Origin: Microcoleus sp. FACHB-1515
GTDB lineage: Bacteria; Cyanobacteriota; Cyanobacteriia; Elainellales; Elainellaceae
NCBI RefSeq assembly: GCF_014696105.1
Contig: NZ_JACJPO010000066.1
Span: forward strand, 124,001 to 188,000
Direction: 5' to 3'
DNA length: 64,000 nt
This document shows positions 16,306-24,323 of the stretch, one piece after another; the first letter of the stretch is position 1, and every line of letters begins with the position of its first letter. The translations under genes and the position numbers were made by a program. Under the pieces are notes generated by a model. That model saw only the letters and a program-made list of their open reading frames with translations, searched no databases and was not told the DNA's origin.

Positions 16306-17448
16306 ATGCTCTACCTCAAAATCATCAACATTGAAACAGGCGAGTTTCGCCACACCGTTCTCTCACCGGAATCTAACCCACAAAGTGAATGCCTAATCGG
16401 TCGCAGTTCGACTTGCGATCTGATGCTCAACAGCCCCGATGTCAGTCGCTTTCATGCCAAAATCATCTTTCAAAATCAACAGTATTTGCTCAACGATCTA
16501 CACAGCACCGATGGCCTCCGCATCAACAATCAAGAAGTAAATCTCAATGAAGATCGCGTTCTGCGAGAAGAAGACGCAATCTCGATTGGCAGCTTCATTC
16601 TTTGGATTGAGAAAGTTGAAGCGGGTTTGGCATTAAAAGCACCTGCGAAATCACCGCAAGTCTTGCGGTGTGTGCGAATTGTGGAGGAAGCGATCGATAC
16701 CAAAACTTTTAGCTTTTTGTTGGAACCTGCGATCGCTTTTCCCTATCAACCAGGTCAAGTCTTACCGATATCTGTCAAATCAGAAGATCAAATCTTTACC
16801 TATTTCTGCCCAATTTCTTCTTCACCAACTCGTCCGCTGCTCGATGTGACGCTAAAGCAAACCTTTGGCACAGATATCGCAAAAAGCTCAATCAATCGAT
16901 TGGCAAACTGGTTTTTTGAGTCGATGCAGGTCGGCAATGAACTTATTGATTTCACTAAGCCAAGCGGCAGCTTTACCTGTTTTCCTCATCCGCCTCAAAA
17001 AATCTTATTAACTTCGGCAGGAATTGGCATTGCGTCGATGATGTCGATGCTGAGATGGATTTATGATACGGCTGCGGATTGTGACGTGACGCTGCTGCAC
17101 AGTACGCGATCGCCCGACCACATTCCCTTTAAGCAAGAACTCGAATTGATGGCGATGCACCTGCCCAAATTTCGCCTCGTCATCACAACCACACAGCCTC
17201 AATTGACTTCATCTTGGCTGGGATTAACCGGAAGAATTACCGCAGATTTGCTCACCACCGTTGTACCGGATTTAGACGAGCGCACCGTTTATGTTGCGGG
17301 AGCGCCTGACTTTGTGCGATCGATCGAACAAATTCTCAAACAGCTTCATTTTCCACCGCAAAACTATCACAAAGAAACATTTGAAGCGCAAAGTTTGATT
17401 CAGCAGTTGAGCGATCGCGAGCTTGCGGAACGGTATCGCACGCTTTAA
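16306..17448 (+). CDS. FHA domain fused to a ferredoxin-reductase-like module
   Basis: 380 residues from ATG 16306 (MLYLKIIN); the frame is open from a TTG at 16273, and a second ATG at 16302 is in another frame. Residues about 1-100 are a forkhead-associated domain that binds phosphothreonine peptides (LIGRSSTCDLML, SRFHAKI, LHSTDGLRIN). Residues about 115-380 have the layout of the FNR/flavin-reductase family: PYQPGQV, an FAD-type barrel, and the nucleotide-binding TSAGIGIASMMSM. Two normally conserved motifs are eroded: the FAD motif RxYS reads YFCP before ISSSP, and the CGP motif reads AGAP. The C-terminal 2Fe-2S domain found in many relatives is missing. It may be a phospho-dependent redox sensor or scaffold rather than an efficient reductase. 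It follows the carbonic anhydrase closely on the same strand. Confidence 0.8.
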   Translation: MLYLKIINIETGEFRHTVLSPESNPQSECLIGRSSTCDLMLNSPDVSRFHAKIIFQNQQYLLNDLHSTDGLRINNQEVNLNEDRVLREEDAISIGSFILWIEKVEAGLALKAPAKSPQVLRCVRIVEEAIDTKTFSFLLEPAIAFPYQPGQVLPISVKSEDQIFTYFCPISSSPTRPLLDVTLKQTFGTDIAKSSINRLANWFFESMQVGNELIDFTKPSGSFTCFPHPPQKILLTSAGIGIASMMSMLRWIYDTAADCDVTLLHSTRSPDHIPFKQELELMAMHLPKFRLVITTTQPQLTSSWLGLTGRITADLLTTVVPDLDERTVYVAGAPDFVRSIEQILKQLHFPPQNYHKETFEAQSLIQQLSDRELAERYRTL

Positions 17449-17524
17449 TTTCGACCGGAGCGATCGCACATCCGGTAGAATAGCCTTTCAGACTTGCTGC
17501 TGTGGCTCTACACTTTCGCTGCTC

Positions 17525-18514
17525 ATGAATCAACTTAATAGCGCGGTCACGCTGTTTTTTAGCTTGCTGGTTGAGGCCATGCCCTTTTTGCTGCTGGGCG
17601 TGTTTTTTTCGAGTTTGCTGCTGCTGTTTGTCGATGAGCGCAAGCTGATTGCCGCCATGCCGCGCCATCCGCTGCTTGCCGCGTTTGCCGGAAGCTTGAT
17701 TGGCTTTTTGTTTCCCGTCTGCGAATGCGGCAATGTTCCGGTTGCGCGACGATTGATCGTTCAGGGTGCGCCAAGCTCAATGGCGATCGGTTTCCTCCTC
17801 GCTGCCCCAACCGTCAACCCAATCGTGTTTTGGGCAACCTGGACAGCATTCCGTGACCAGCCGGAAATGGTCTTTCTGCGCGTCGGCTTCTCACTGCTGA
17901 TTGCGACAATCATCGGTTGGGTGTTTAGTACGCAGGCAGATTTGAGGCCGCTGTTGCAGCCGTCGATCGCTCAATCCGTTCCCGTTGCCAACAAGCCAGA
18001 TCTCCTGCAATCGGGTACATTCCTGCTGGGTTCCGGTCAGCCGATGCGCTTTGATGCCAACGTGATTGCAGCGACGGCAGAAAATCCAGTGTTGTCGAAA
18101 CCGATCGGCGCAAGGCTGCAACTGATGTTTGACAACATGATTCAGGAATTGCGCGAACTCGGCGGCGTTCTCATTCTCGGCAGCGCGATCGCCGCGATCG
18201 TTCAGGTCGCCGCGCCTCGCGAGGTAATTTTGAGCTTGGGGCAAGGCGTGGTCACTTCGATCGTAGCGATGATGGTGCTTGCCGCTGTCGTCTCGATTTG
18301 CTCGACCGTTGATGCATTTTTCGCGCTCTCGTTCGCTTCCACGTTTACAAGCGGGTCGCTGCTGGCCTTTCTTGTGTTTGGGCCGATGATTGATCTGAAA
18401 AATATTGGCTTGCTGCTGACCGTTTTTCGGGGACGAGCGATCGCCTACATCTTCATCCTCGCCGCCCAGCTCACCTTTTTACTAACGCTGCTGATTAATC
18501 TCTACGGTGGCTGA
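17525..18514 (+). CDS. Permease of the DUF318/ArsP-like family
   Basis: 329 residues from ATG 17525 (MNQLNSAVTLFF); the frame is open upstream but those 34 residues are not hydrophobic and overlap the previous gene. About eight membrane segments can be traced, in two clusters separated by a soluble loop of about 80 residues (about 145-215). The family signature FPVCECGNVPVARRLI with neighbouring Cys residues is present (about residues 64-79), as is APTVNPIVFWATW. Relatives such as ArsP export trivalent organoarsenicals; others have unknown substrates. Cyanobacteria encode a conserved version of unknown role, which this most resembles. SRP RNA follows directly downstream. Confidence 0.8.
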   Translation: MNQLNSAVTLFFSLLVEAMPFLLLGVFFSSLLLLFVDERKLIAAMPRHPLLAAFAGSLIGFLFPVCECGNVPVARRLIVQGAPSSMAIGFLLAAPTVNPIVFWATWTAFRDQPEMVFLRVGFSLLIATIIGWVFSTQADLRPLLQPSIAQSVPVANKPDLLQSGTFLLGSGQPMRFDANVIAATAENPVLSKPIGARLQLMFDNMIQELRELGGVLILGSAIAAIVQVAAPREVILSLGQGVVTSIVAMMVLAAVVSICSTVDAFFALSFASTFTSGSLLAFLVFGPMIDLKNIGLLLTVFRGRAIAYIFILAAQLTFLLTLLINLYGG

Positions 18515-18515
18515 T

Positions 18516-18546
18516 TTGCCGTATGGCTGCTTTGTCGTGTTATGAT
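18516..18546 (+). promoter_or_regulatory. Likely promoter of the SRP RNA
   Basis: A TATGAT -10 box at 18541-18546 is seven bases before the first paired base of the SRP RNA. A TTGCCG -35-like hexamer is at 18516-18521; the 19-base spacing is longer than ideal. Confidence 0.45.
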
Positions 18547-18552
18547 GAGCAT

Positions 18553-18647
18553 GGCCTGGACTCATGCGATTACAACGCCCAAACCTTGTCAGGACCGGAA
18601 GGTAGCAGCAATACGGGACGCTTGTAATAGGCGTGAACTCCGGGCCG
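18553..18647 (+). ncRNA. ffs: Signal recognition particle RNA, small bacterial type (4.5S)
   Basis: About 95 nt. The diagnostic apical part GTCAGGACCGGAAGGTAGCAG (within 18588-18608), which binds Ffh, is intact with its GGAA tetraloop and the symmetric internal loop AGCAG on the 3' side. The closing helix GGCCTGGA (18553-18560) pairs fully with TCCGGGCC (18639-18646). A T-rich stretch follows, so the helix base may double as the terminator. The RNA partners Ffh to target membrane proteins co-translationally. The downstream phasin-like gene starts 90 bases later. Confidence 0.95.
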
Positions 18648-18736
18648 CTTTTTATGCGGGTGCGCTGCAAAAATCCGCTGGGCTGGGCAGTCAGGTCGAT
18701 CGTCTCCTATCCTGGAGAAAAAGCAAAGAATTGGGG

Positions 18737-19120
18737 ATGGTGCTTCACATGCCTGGTTTTGGAGATTTGGTGCAAAAAGCGTTTTATCTCGGTGTTGGGG
18801 TTGCGTCCTATGCCGGAGAAAAGGCGGGCGGGGCGATTAGCGAATTGCGATCGCAAGCGCAAAAATTGGCTGATGAAATGGTCGCTCGCGGCGAGATGAA
18901 CGCCGAAGAAGCCAAACGGTTTGTCAATGACATGGTGAATCGCGCTCAGCAGCAAACCGACACGCCGCCAAAAGCCGAAGCGCAAGAACGCCCTGCCGAA
19001 CCTCGCCGCATCGAAATTCTCTCTGACGACGAACCGACTTCGCAGTCCGATCCGACGGATGACCTCCGACAGCAGGTCTCCAAACTCCAAGAAGAACTTC
19101 GCCGTCTTCAAAACCCTTAG
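18737..19120 (+). CDS. Phasin-like coiled-coil protein
   Basis: 127 residues from ATG 18737 (MVLHMPGFGDLVQKA); upstream codons in the same frame run through the SRP RNA and are not coding. A second ATG at 18749 is an alternative start. The N-terminal FGDLVQKAFYLGVGVASYAGEKAGG (about 8-32) followed by LRSQAQKLADEMVARGEMNAEEAKRFVNDMV is the pattern of cyanobacterial phasin-family proteins, small helical proteins that coat polyhydroxyalkanoate granules in PHA-making bacteria. No PHA synthase gene is in the window, so granule binding is not shown. The C-terminal part is acidic and disordered, ending in a short coiled coil (DLRQQVSKLQEELRRLQ). Confidence 0.7.
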   Translation: MVLHMPGFGDLVQKAFYLGVGVASYAGEKAGGAISELRSQAQKLADEMVARGEMNAEEAKRFVNDMVNRAQQQTDTPPKAEAQERPAEPRRIEILSDDEPTSQSDPTDDLRQQVSKLQEELRRLQNP

Positions 19121-19138
19121 TTGAACTTACACACGCTC

Positions 19139-19573
19139 ATGGAAGGCTGGCAGCAGGACTGGTGGAAAATGTTGGAAACCGTTGCAGAAGAAATTGAACG
19201 TTTCGTTACGGATGTGGTCGAAGAGTTGGAAGCCGCCACAGACGCGCTGATCGGCTTCACTGAAGAAGTGGCTGAACAGGTGGAGCGATCGCTCACGCCC
19301 ACGTTTGACGAAGCCGACGACACGCTAGACGACTGGATCGATCCGCTGCTCGCCTTCCTCAACGGCATCGAAGCCACAATGGGCGAAGTGGTTTCTCCCG
19401 TCACGCACACGGTTGAACCAATGCTCAATCAGCATCCCGCTTGCGTTGGCTGTCGGCACTATCACGGTCAAAGCTACGGCGGCACAACGCTAGTTTGTGG
19501 AATGCATCCCTATGGCTGGGAAGATGAAAAATGCCCAGACTGGGAATCGACCTGGCCGCATTCCGAGAATTAA
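19139..19573 (+). CDS. Conserved cyanobacterial protein with a C-terminal Cys/His cluster
   Basis: 144 residues from ATG 19139 (MEGWQQDWWKML); an in-frame TTG at 19121 directly follows the previous stop codon and could also be used. The first 85 residues are acidic amphipathic helix (EEIERFVTDVVEELEAATDALIGF). The last 45 hold a conserved metal- or redox-type pattern: CVGCRHYHG, then LVCGMHPYGW and CPDWES, with Cys at CxxC plus two more. I know this arrangement from conserved cyanobacterial proteins without an assigned function; zinc or iron binding is plausible. It lies 18 bases past the phasin-like gene, so the two are probably co-transcribed, ending at the terminator at 19593. Confidence 0.75.
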   Translation: MEGWQQDWWKMLETVAEEIERFVTDVVEELEAATDALIGFTEEVAEQVERSLTPTFDEADDTLDDWIDPLLAFLNGIEATMGEVVSPVTHTVEPMLNQHPACVGCRHYHGQSYGGTTLVCGMHPYGWEDEKCPDWESTWPHSEN

Positions 19574-19592
19574 GCATTCTGGTGAAATCTAG

Positions 19593-19626
19593 AAAGCTTC
19601 CGATCGATTCGATTGGAAGCTTTTTT
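19593..19626 (+). terminator. Rho-independent terminator
   Basis: AAAGCTTCC (19593-19601) pairs with GGAAGCTTT (19615-19623), loop of 13 bases, T run 19621-19626. It ends the 18.7-19.6 kb operon and may also serve the convergent futC, whose stop is at 19651. Confidence 0.8.
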
Positions 19627-19650
19627 GTCAAAAGGAGCGCTCAACGCAAA

Positions 19651-20712
19651 TCAGTTTAGAAAAACCCGCACCGCCTGCGGCGACACGCTTAGCCGGACAG
19701 TTGTTCCGATCGCCAAATTCAGCGGCGATCGCACCTGCAAAAGCTGACCGGACAGGTGCAAAAAGTAGCGATAGTCGCGGCCTAGAAACTGGCGATCGCG
19801 CACTGTTGCGCTGCCTGCTTCGTCCGCTGCAAGCTGAATGTCTTCTTGCCGAATCATCAGATCGGCAGCTTCAGCCGGGCGGGATGCCGGAACGACAAAC
19901 GCGCCGATCTCCGTTTGCCACGCTTGATTTTGCCAGCGGGCGGGCAGAAAATTTGCCTGCGTCACAAACTCGGCCACAAAGCGAGTGGCAGGTTCGCGGT
20001 AAATCTGTTCGGGCGTGTCAATCTGCGCGATCTGTCCGTCCTGCATGACGGCGACGCGATCGCACAAGGCCAGCGCCTCCTCCTGATCGTGCGTGACAAA
20101 AACCGCTGTTGTGTGTGTCGCTTTGAGAATGTCGCGAATTTCCTGCCGCAGCCGCAGCCGCACCTGCACATCCAGATTGCTCAAGGGTTCATCGAGCAGC
20201 AGTAATTTGGGACGCGGCGCGATCGCTCGTGCCAAAGCGACGCGCTGCTGCTGCCCGCCCGACAGTTCATGCGGGTAGGCGTTCGCCTTACTTTCCAGGT
20301 GAATCAAAGCGAGGGCAGACTGAACCGCCGCAACCGTAGAACCACCTGAAAGACCGAACGCGATATTTTCCGCGACGGTCAGATGCGGAAACAAAGCGAA
20401 ATCTTGAAACACCATGCCGATCGATCGCTGTTCGGGCGGAATCGATCGGGTCGAGTCGGCCACGATACGATCGGCAAGCTGAATCTGCCCACTCTGGGGC
20501 TGCTCAAATCCAGCAATCAACCGCAGCAACGTGGTTTTGCCGCAGCCGGATGGCCCCAGCAGTCCCAAAATTTCACCCGAATGCAGCGCAAACGAAACCT
20601 CAAAAACGCCGAGTTTGGGAACCGAAGTGCGCGATGCCGTTCCGGGACGCCACGAGTGGCGATCGAACTGTTTGGACACTTGATCCAGATGCAAAATCGG
20701 CAGCGTCGTCAT
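19651..20712 (-). CDS. futC: Ferric iron ABC transporter, ATPase subunit
   Basis: 353-residue ATPase of the FbpC/FutC/PotA type. Walker A is GPSGCGKTT (53-61), the ABC signature LSGGQQQR sits near 150, Walker B is LLLLDEPLSNLD, and the switch region reads THDQEEAL. A C-terminal extension of about 120 residues forms a TOBE-like regulatory domain. An insertion at residues 15-35 (RHSWRPGTASRTS) lies between the first two strands. It powers uptake of ferric iron together with FutB (divergent gene at 20793) and a FutA binding protein (23018-24073). A spermidine or sulfate transporter ATPase would look similar, so the assignment rests on the neighbours. ATG at 20712. Confidence 0.88.
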   Translation of the reverse strand: MTTLPILHLDQVSKQFDRHSWRPGTASRTSVPKLGVFEVSFALHSGEILGLLGPSGCGKTTLLRLIAGFEQPQSGQIQLADRIVADSTRSIPPEQRSIGMVFQDFALFPHLTVAENIAFGLSGGSTVAAVQSALALIHLESKANAYPHELSGGQQQRVALARAIAPRPKLLLLDEPLSNLDVQVRLRLRQEIRDILKATHTTAVFVTHDQEEALALCDRVAVMQDGQIAQIDTPEQIYREPATRFVAEFVTQANFLPARWQNQAWQTEIGAFVVPASRPAEAADLMIRQEDIQLAADEAGSATVRDRQFLGRDYRYFLHLSGQLLQVRSPLNLAIGTTVRLSVSPQAVRVFLN

Positions 20713-20746
20713 GCGAATTACTTGCGTTTAGCCGCAAAAAAGCTTA

Positions 20747-20763
20747 TTGCTATAAATCAGCAA
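20747..20763. promoter_or_regulatory. Small inverted repeat in the futC/futB divergent promoter region
   Basis: TTGCT (20747-20751) and AGCAA (20759-20763) flank ATAAATC. The gap between the two start codons is only about 80 bases, so a single regulator could control both. It does not match a Fur box well; the call is tentative. Confidence 0.22.
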
Positions 20764-20792
20764 CAATCATACCGCGATCGCCCTCGAAAATC

Positions 20793-22451
20793 TTGAAAGC
20801 AATTCGCATCAACCCCAAACCCGGTTTGTCCGGCTGGACGCTGCTCGTGGGCGGATTGGCCGCGCTCGTCGCTGTTCCAGTTCTCGTCGTTTTGGGCAGC
20901 GTGTTTCAAACCTCAAGCGATTTGTGGGGACATTTGGCCGCGACGGTTTTGCCCCGCTACATCGCAAACTCATTTGGACTGATGATCGGCGTTGGGCTGG
21001 GCGTGGCGATCGTCGGGGTGGGAACGGCGTGGCTGGTAACGATGTGTCGCTTTCCCGGCAGTTGGATTTTAGAATGGGCGTTGCTGCTTCCCCTTGCGGC
21101 TCCGGCCTACCTGCTGGCCTACACCTATACCGAACTGCTTGACTACTATGGCATCGTGCAGCGATCGCTCCGCGCGGCCTTCGGCTGGCGCACGGCAATG
21201 GACTACTGGTTTCCCGATGTGCGATCGATCGGCGGGGCGATCGTGCTGCTGACCTTGGTGCTGTATCCGTATGTCTACCTGCTGGTGCGAACCGCGCTGA
21301 TCGAGCAGTCGGTTTGCACCCTGGAAGCCAGTCGCGTTTTGGGCTGCAATCCCTGGCGCAGTTTTTGGCGCGTCGCGCTGCCTCTGGCGCGTCCCTCTGT
21401 CGCCGCCGGAGTCGCGCTTGCCCTCATGGAAACCTTGAGCGACTACGGAACCGTGCAGTATTTCGGCGTCGATACCTTCACAACGGGCATCTACCGTACC
21501 TGGTTTGGCATGGGCGAACGCACGACGGCGGCTCAACTCGCCGCACTGCTGATGCTGTTTGTGCTGGCGCTGATTTTGATTGAGCAGTGGTTTCGCCGTC
21601 AGCAGCGCTACTACCAAGCGGGTTCTCAGCAGCCCCGATCGCACTACGTCCTGCAAGGCTGGCGAGCCACGATCGCCCAAATTGCCTGCGTTCTGCCGCT
21701 CCTGCTAGGTTTTGTCCTGCCTGCGGGTTTGCTGCTGCAAATGACGATCGATCGCGGCTTGGGCAACACGCGCTTTTGGGAATTTGCCCGCAACAGTTTG
21801 ATTTTGGCAATCCTGACGGCGGCGATCGGTGTGGCGATCGCCTTGCTGATGGCTTATGGGTTGCGCTTGCGTCCGAGTCGATCGATGCTGCTGTCCGTCC
21901 GCGTGGCCGCGTTGGGCTATGCGATTCCCGGATCGGTGATTGCGGTTGGCGTTCTCGTGCCGCTGGGTCGATTTGACAATGCGATCGATGCCTGGATGGA
22001 ATCGACCTTTGGCATTTCGACCGGACTGCTGCTCAGCGGCACGATCGCCGCCTTAATTTTTGCGTATCTGGTGCGGTTTTTGGCCGTTTCGCTGGGAGCA
22101 GTGGAAGCAAGTTTGGGACGCATTAAGCCGAGTTTGGATGATGCAGCGCGATCGCTCGGCCACAATTCCAGACAAACGCTGATCCGCGTTCATGCGCCGC
22201 TGATGCGGAGTGGACTGCTGACGGCGGCGATTCTCGTGTTTGTGGACGTGATGAAAGAGCTTCCGGCCACGCTGATCGTCCGCCCGTTCAACTTTGATAC
22301 GCTGGCTGTGCGCGTCTATCAGCTTGCCTCAGATGAACGACTGGCCGAAGCCGCCGCGCCCGCCTTGGCGATCGTCCTGGTTGGCCTGCTGCCCGTGCTG
22401 CTTCTAAGCTGGCAACTGCAATCTCGCGACGTTGATCCTTCCCGACTATGA
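20793..22451 (+). CDS. futB: Ferric iron ABC transporter, fused permease subunit
   Basis: 552-residue inner-membrane permease of the FbpB/FutB type with two homologous halves of about six membrane segments each (about 12-245 and 275-545). Each half has a binding-protein-dependent transport (EAA) loop: EASRVLGCNPWRSFWRVALPLARPS in the first, and ARSLGHNSRQTLIRVHAPLMR in the second. TTG at 20793 is the best start: residues directly after it (LKAIRINPKPGLSG) lead into the first membrane helix, and upstream codons overlap futC and are not hydrophobic. It passes ferric iron across the membrane using FutC. The last 4 bases overlap the start of the pentapeptide lipoprotein gene (ATGA), indicating translational coupling. 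Confidence 0.88.
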   Translation: MKAIRINPKPGLSGWTLLVGGLAALVAVPVLVVLGSVFQTSSDLWGHLAATVLPRYIANSFGLMIGVGLGVAIVGVGTAWLVTMCRFPGSWILEWALLLPLAAPAYLLAYTYTELLDYYGIVQRSLRAAFGWRTAMDYWFPDVRSIGGAIVLLTLVLYPYVYLLVRTALIEQSVCTLEASRVLGCNPWRSFWRVALPLARPSVAAGVALALMETLSDYGTVQYFGVDTFTTGIYRTWFGMGERTTAAQLAALLMLFVLALILIEQWFRRQQRYYQAGSQQPRSHYVLQGWRATIAQIACVLPLLLGFVLPAGLLLQMTIDRGLGNTRFWEFARNSLILAILTAAIGVAIALLMAYGLRLRPSRSMLLSVRVAALGYAIPGSVIAVGVLVPLGRFDNAIDAWMESTFGISTGLLLSGTIAALIFAYLVRFLAVSLGAVEASLGRIKPSLDDAARSLGHNSRQTLIRVHAPLMRSGLLTAAILVFVDVMKELPATLIVRPFNFDTLAVRVYQLASDERLAEAAAPALAIVLVGLLPVLLLSWQLQSRDVDPSRL

Positions 22452-22945
22452 ATTTAAGAAAGAATTTGACGAAATTCTCGATCGCCTTGACCCTTGCCCT
22501 GCTGTGGAGTTGCGCCAAACCCGCTCCGCAAGAACAACTGCTCGAAACCAAAAACTGCCTTGACTGCGACTTGGCAGAAGTACAACTGGCACAGGCCGAT
22601 TTGAGCGAAGCACGGCTGAATCGATCGAATCTGCAAAACGCCAACCTCAATCAGGCCAATCTCAGCCGCGCTCTGCTTGACAGCGCCAACCTCAGCGGCG
22701 CAAATTTGGCGGAAGCGAATCTCAGTGCTGCTGCGCTGTCTGCGGCCAATCTCAACGGTGCCGATTTGACCAAAGCGAATCTGGAAGGTGCATTCTTACG
22801 CAATGCCGACCTCACAAACGCTAATCTTACGGGCGCAAATCTCCGCAACAGCGATCTGAGCAACGCCAACCTCGACGGCGCAAAGCTAGAAGGCGCAAAT
22901 TTGCAGGGGGCAATTATGCCCGATGCCAAAATTCAGCCGCAGTAG
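22448..22945 (+). CDS. Pentapeptide-repeat lipoprotein
   Basis: 165 residues. A lipoprotein signal (LTLALLWSC, lipidated Cys22) is followed by a CLDCDL segment and then about 20 pentapeptide repeats of the A(D/N)Lxx type from residue 40 to 158 (for example ANLNQ ANLSR ALLDS ANLSG). These fold into a right-handed quadrilateral beta-helix. Pentapeptide proteins are very numerous in cyanobacteria; most functions are unknown. What stands out is the context: the ATG overlaps the futB stop by 4 bases, so it should be made together with the iron permease and may assist it at the periplasmic side. That role is inferred from coupling only. The stop codon lies inside a GTAGGG palindrome. Confidence 0.85.
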   Translation: MNLRKNLTKFSIALTLALLWSCAKPAPQEQLLETKNCLDCDLAEVQLAQADLSEARLNRSNLQNANLNQANLSRALLDSANLSGANLAEANLSAAALSAANLNGADLTKANLEGAFLRNADLTNANLTGANLRNSDLSNANLDGAKLEGANLQGAIMPDAKIQPQ

Positions 22946-22964
22946 GGGCGGGGCGTATCCCTAC
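22942..22964. repeat. Dispersed GTAGGG palindrome, copy 2 (overlaps a stop codon)
   Basis: GTAGGGG (22942-22948) pairs with TCCCTAC (22958-22964), with one G-T pair. The TAG at 22943-22945 is the stop codon of the pentapeptide gene. It belongs to the family at 11860 and 28308. Confidence 0.55.
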
Positions 22965-23017
22965 GCAGCCCGTAGCAATCAAGGCGCGATCGAGACCAGC
23001 CCGATCGCGCCATTCGC

Positions 23018-24073
23018 TTAAGCCCAGCCTGCCCGATCCATGATTTGCAGCGCTTCGGGATTGTTGCGGCCAAACACGGCAGCGTTAAGTTCATCTTCGC
23101 GGAACTGTCCCAAGCTCTGCACCACCGAATCAACAGGCGTACCCGGAACAACCGGATATTCGTTGTTGCCCTTGGCAAAAATTTCCTGCGCTTCCTGACT
23201 GACCATGTGTTCGAGGAACTGAATCGCCGCCGCTTTGTTCGGAGCCGTTCTTAAAACGCCGCCGCCGCTGATGTTGATGTGTGTGCCGCGATCGCGCTGA
23301 TTGGGGAAGAACGCGCCGACCTGCTGCGCGATCGATCGATCTTCGGGATTTTCCGACTTCATCAGTCGCGCCAGATAGTAAGTGTTGGTGAGGGCAATGT
23401 CGCCCAGTCCGGCTGCGATCGCTTGGATTTGAGCGGTGTCGTTGCCTTCGGGCGGACGCGCAAAGTTTGCCACCACGCCCCGCGCCCATTCTTCGGTTTC
23501 CTGTGCGCCCCGTGCAGCCAAAATCGAACCTGTCAGCGATTGGTTGTAGACATGGGTGGACGATCGCACCAGCAGCCGTCCGCGCCACTTGGGATCGGCC
23601 AAATCTTCATAGGTCGATAGCTCAGACGGATTCACGCGGTCTTTGCTGTACATAATCACTCGCGCCCGCTTCGACAAACCGAACCAGTGTCCATCCGGGT
23701 CGCGCAGATTCGCAGGCACGGCAGCGGTGAGGATTTGTGAAGAAACTGGCTCTAGCAAATTGTCTTGCTGTGCCCGCCAGAGCCGACCTGCATCTACGGT
23801 GATGAACACATCTGCCGGACTGTTTGTCCCTTCGCTTTTAATCCGCTCGATCAGCTGATCGGCTTCGGCCTCCACCAGGTTGACGCGCACACCTGTCCGC
23901 TCGGTGAAGCTTTGATAGAGCGCATCATCCGTGTCGTAGTGTCGCGCCGAATAAAGATTGAGTTGTCCGCCAGTAGACTGCGCTCTAACCGCGCTGGGGC
24001 GGCTGAACTGATGAGCAGCGATCGCTGCCATTGCCGCACCAGAACTGATGAATACGCGCCGAGACATCTTCAT
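23018..24073 (-). CDS. futA: Ferric iron ABC transporter, substrate-binding protein
   Basis: 351-residue periplasmic protein of the FbpA/FutA family. The N terminus carries a twin-arginine signal (MSRRVFISSGAAMAAIAA) with a likely cleavage after VRAQ near residue 31; Tat export is known for Synechocystis FutA2, which folds before export. The mature part shows the family landmarks NLYSARHYDTDDALYQSF and, near 200-215, GLGDIALTNTYYLARL, which contains the two Tyr ligands typical of FbpA-type iron binding. It is convergent with, not co-transcribed with, futB and its lipoprotein, and has its own upstream region. Start ATG 24073 or 24067. Confidence 0.92.
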   Translation of the reverse strand: MKMSRRVFISSGAAMAAIAAHQFSRPSAVRAQSTGGQLNLYSARHYDTDDALYQSFTERTGVRVNLVEAEADQLIERIKSEGTNSPADVFITVDAGRLWRAQQDNLLEPVSSQILTAAVPANLRDPDGHWFGLSKRARVIMYSKDRVNPSELSTYEDLADPKWRGRLLVRSSTHVYNQSLTGSILAARGAQETEEWARGVVANFARPPEGNDTAQIQAIAAGLGDIALTNTYYLARLMKSENPEDRSIAQQVGAFFPNQRDRGTHINISGGGVLRTAPNKAAAIQFLEHMVSQEAQEIFAKGNNEYPVVPGTPVDSVVQSLGQFREDELNAAVFGRNNPEALQIMDRAGWA

Positions 24074-24160
24074 GTGACATTGCTCCTAACGATGGCCACT
24101 GCAAAATCGGCGAGTGCTGTGGAAACAATCGCCCTAATTTAATTCAAAAGTATTGTACAT

Positions 24161-24181
24161 TAATGCAAGTGATTCTTAATT
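24161..24181. promoter_or_regulatory. Possible Fur box upstream of futA
   Basis: On the minus strand, AATTAAGAATCACTTGCATT resembles a degenerate Fur box (AGAATCA followed by TGCATT), about 90 bases before the futA ATG. An iron transporter gene is expected to be under FurA. Fur boxes are AT-rich and easy to match by chance, so this is a weak call. Confidence 0.3.
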
Positions 24182-24323
24182 AGCTTTGAGTGCTTTTGCG
24201 ATCGTCCAATTCTGTTTATCCTCAGAACTAGAACTTCTCTGCTCAAAAACCAAAAGCATCTGAGCAGCAGTTCGCGGTTTCGGTCATTTTTGGCACTAAT
24301 AGCAGGAATTTTCAGTAGTCGCG

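Noticed and set aside
22982-23010. Hairpin GGCGCGATCG/CGATCGCGCC before the futA stop
   Set aside because: It consists of HIP1-type GCGATCGC sequence that is very common in this genome, and no T run follows on either strand; a terminator call is not supported.
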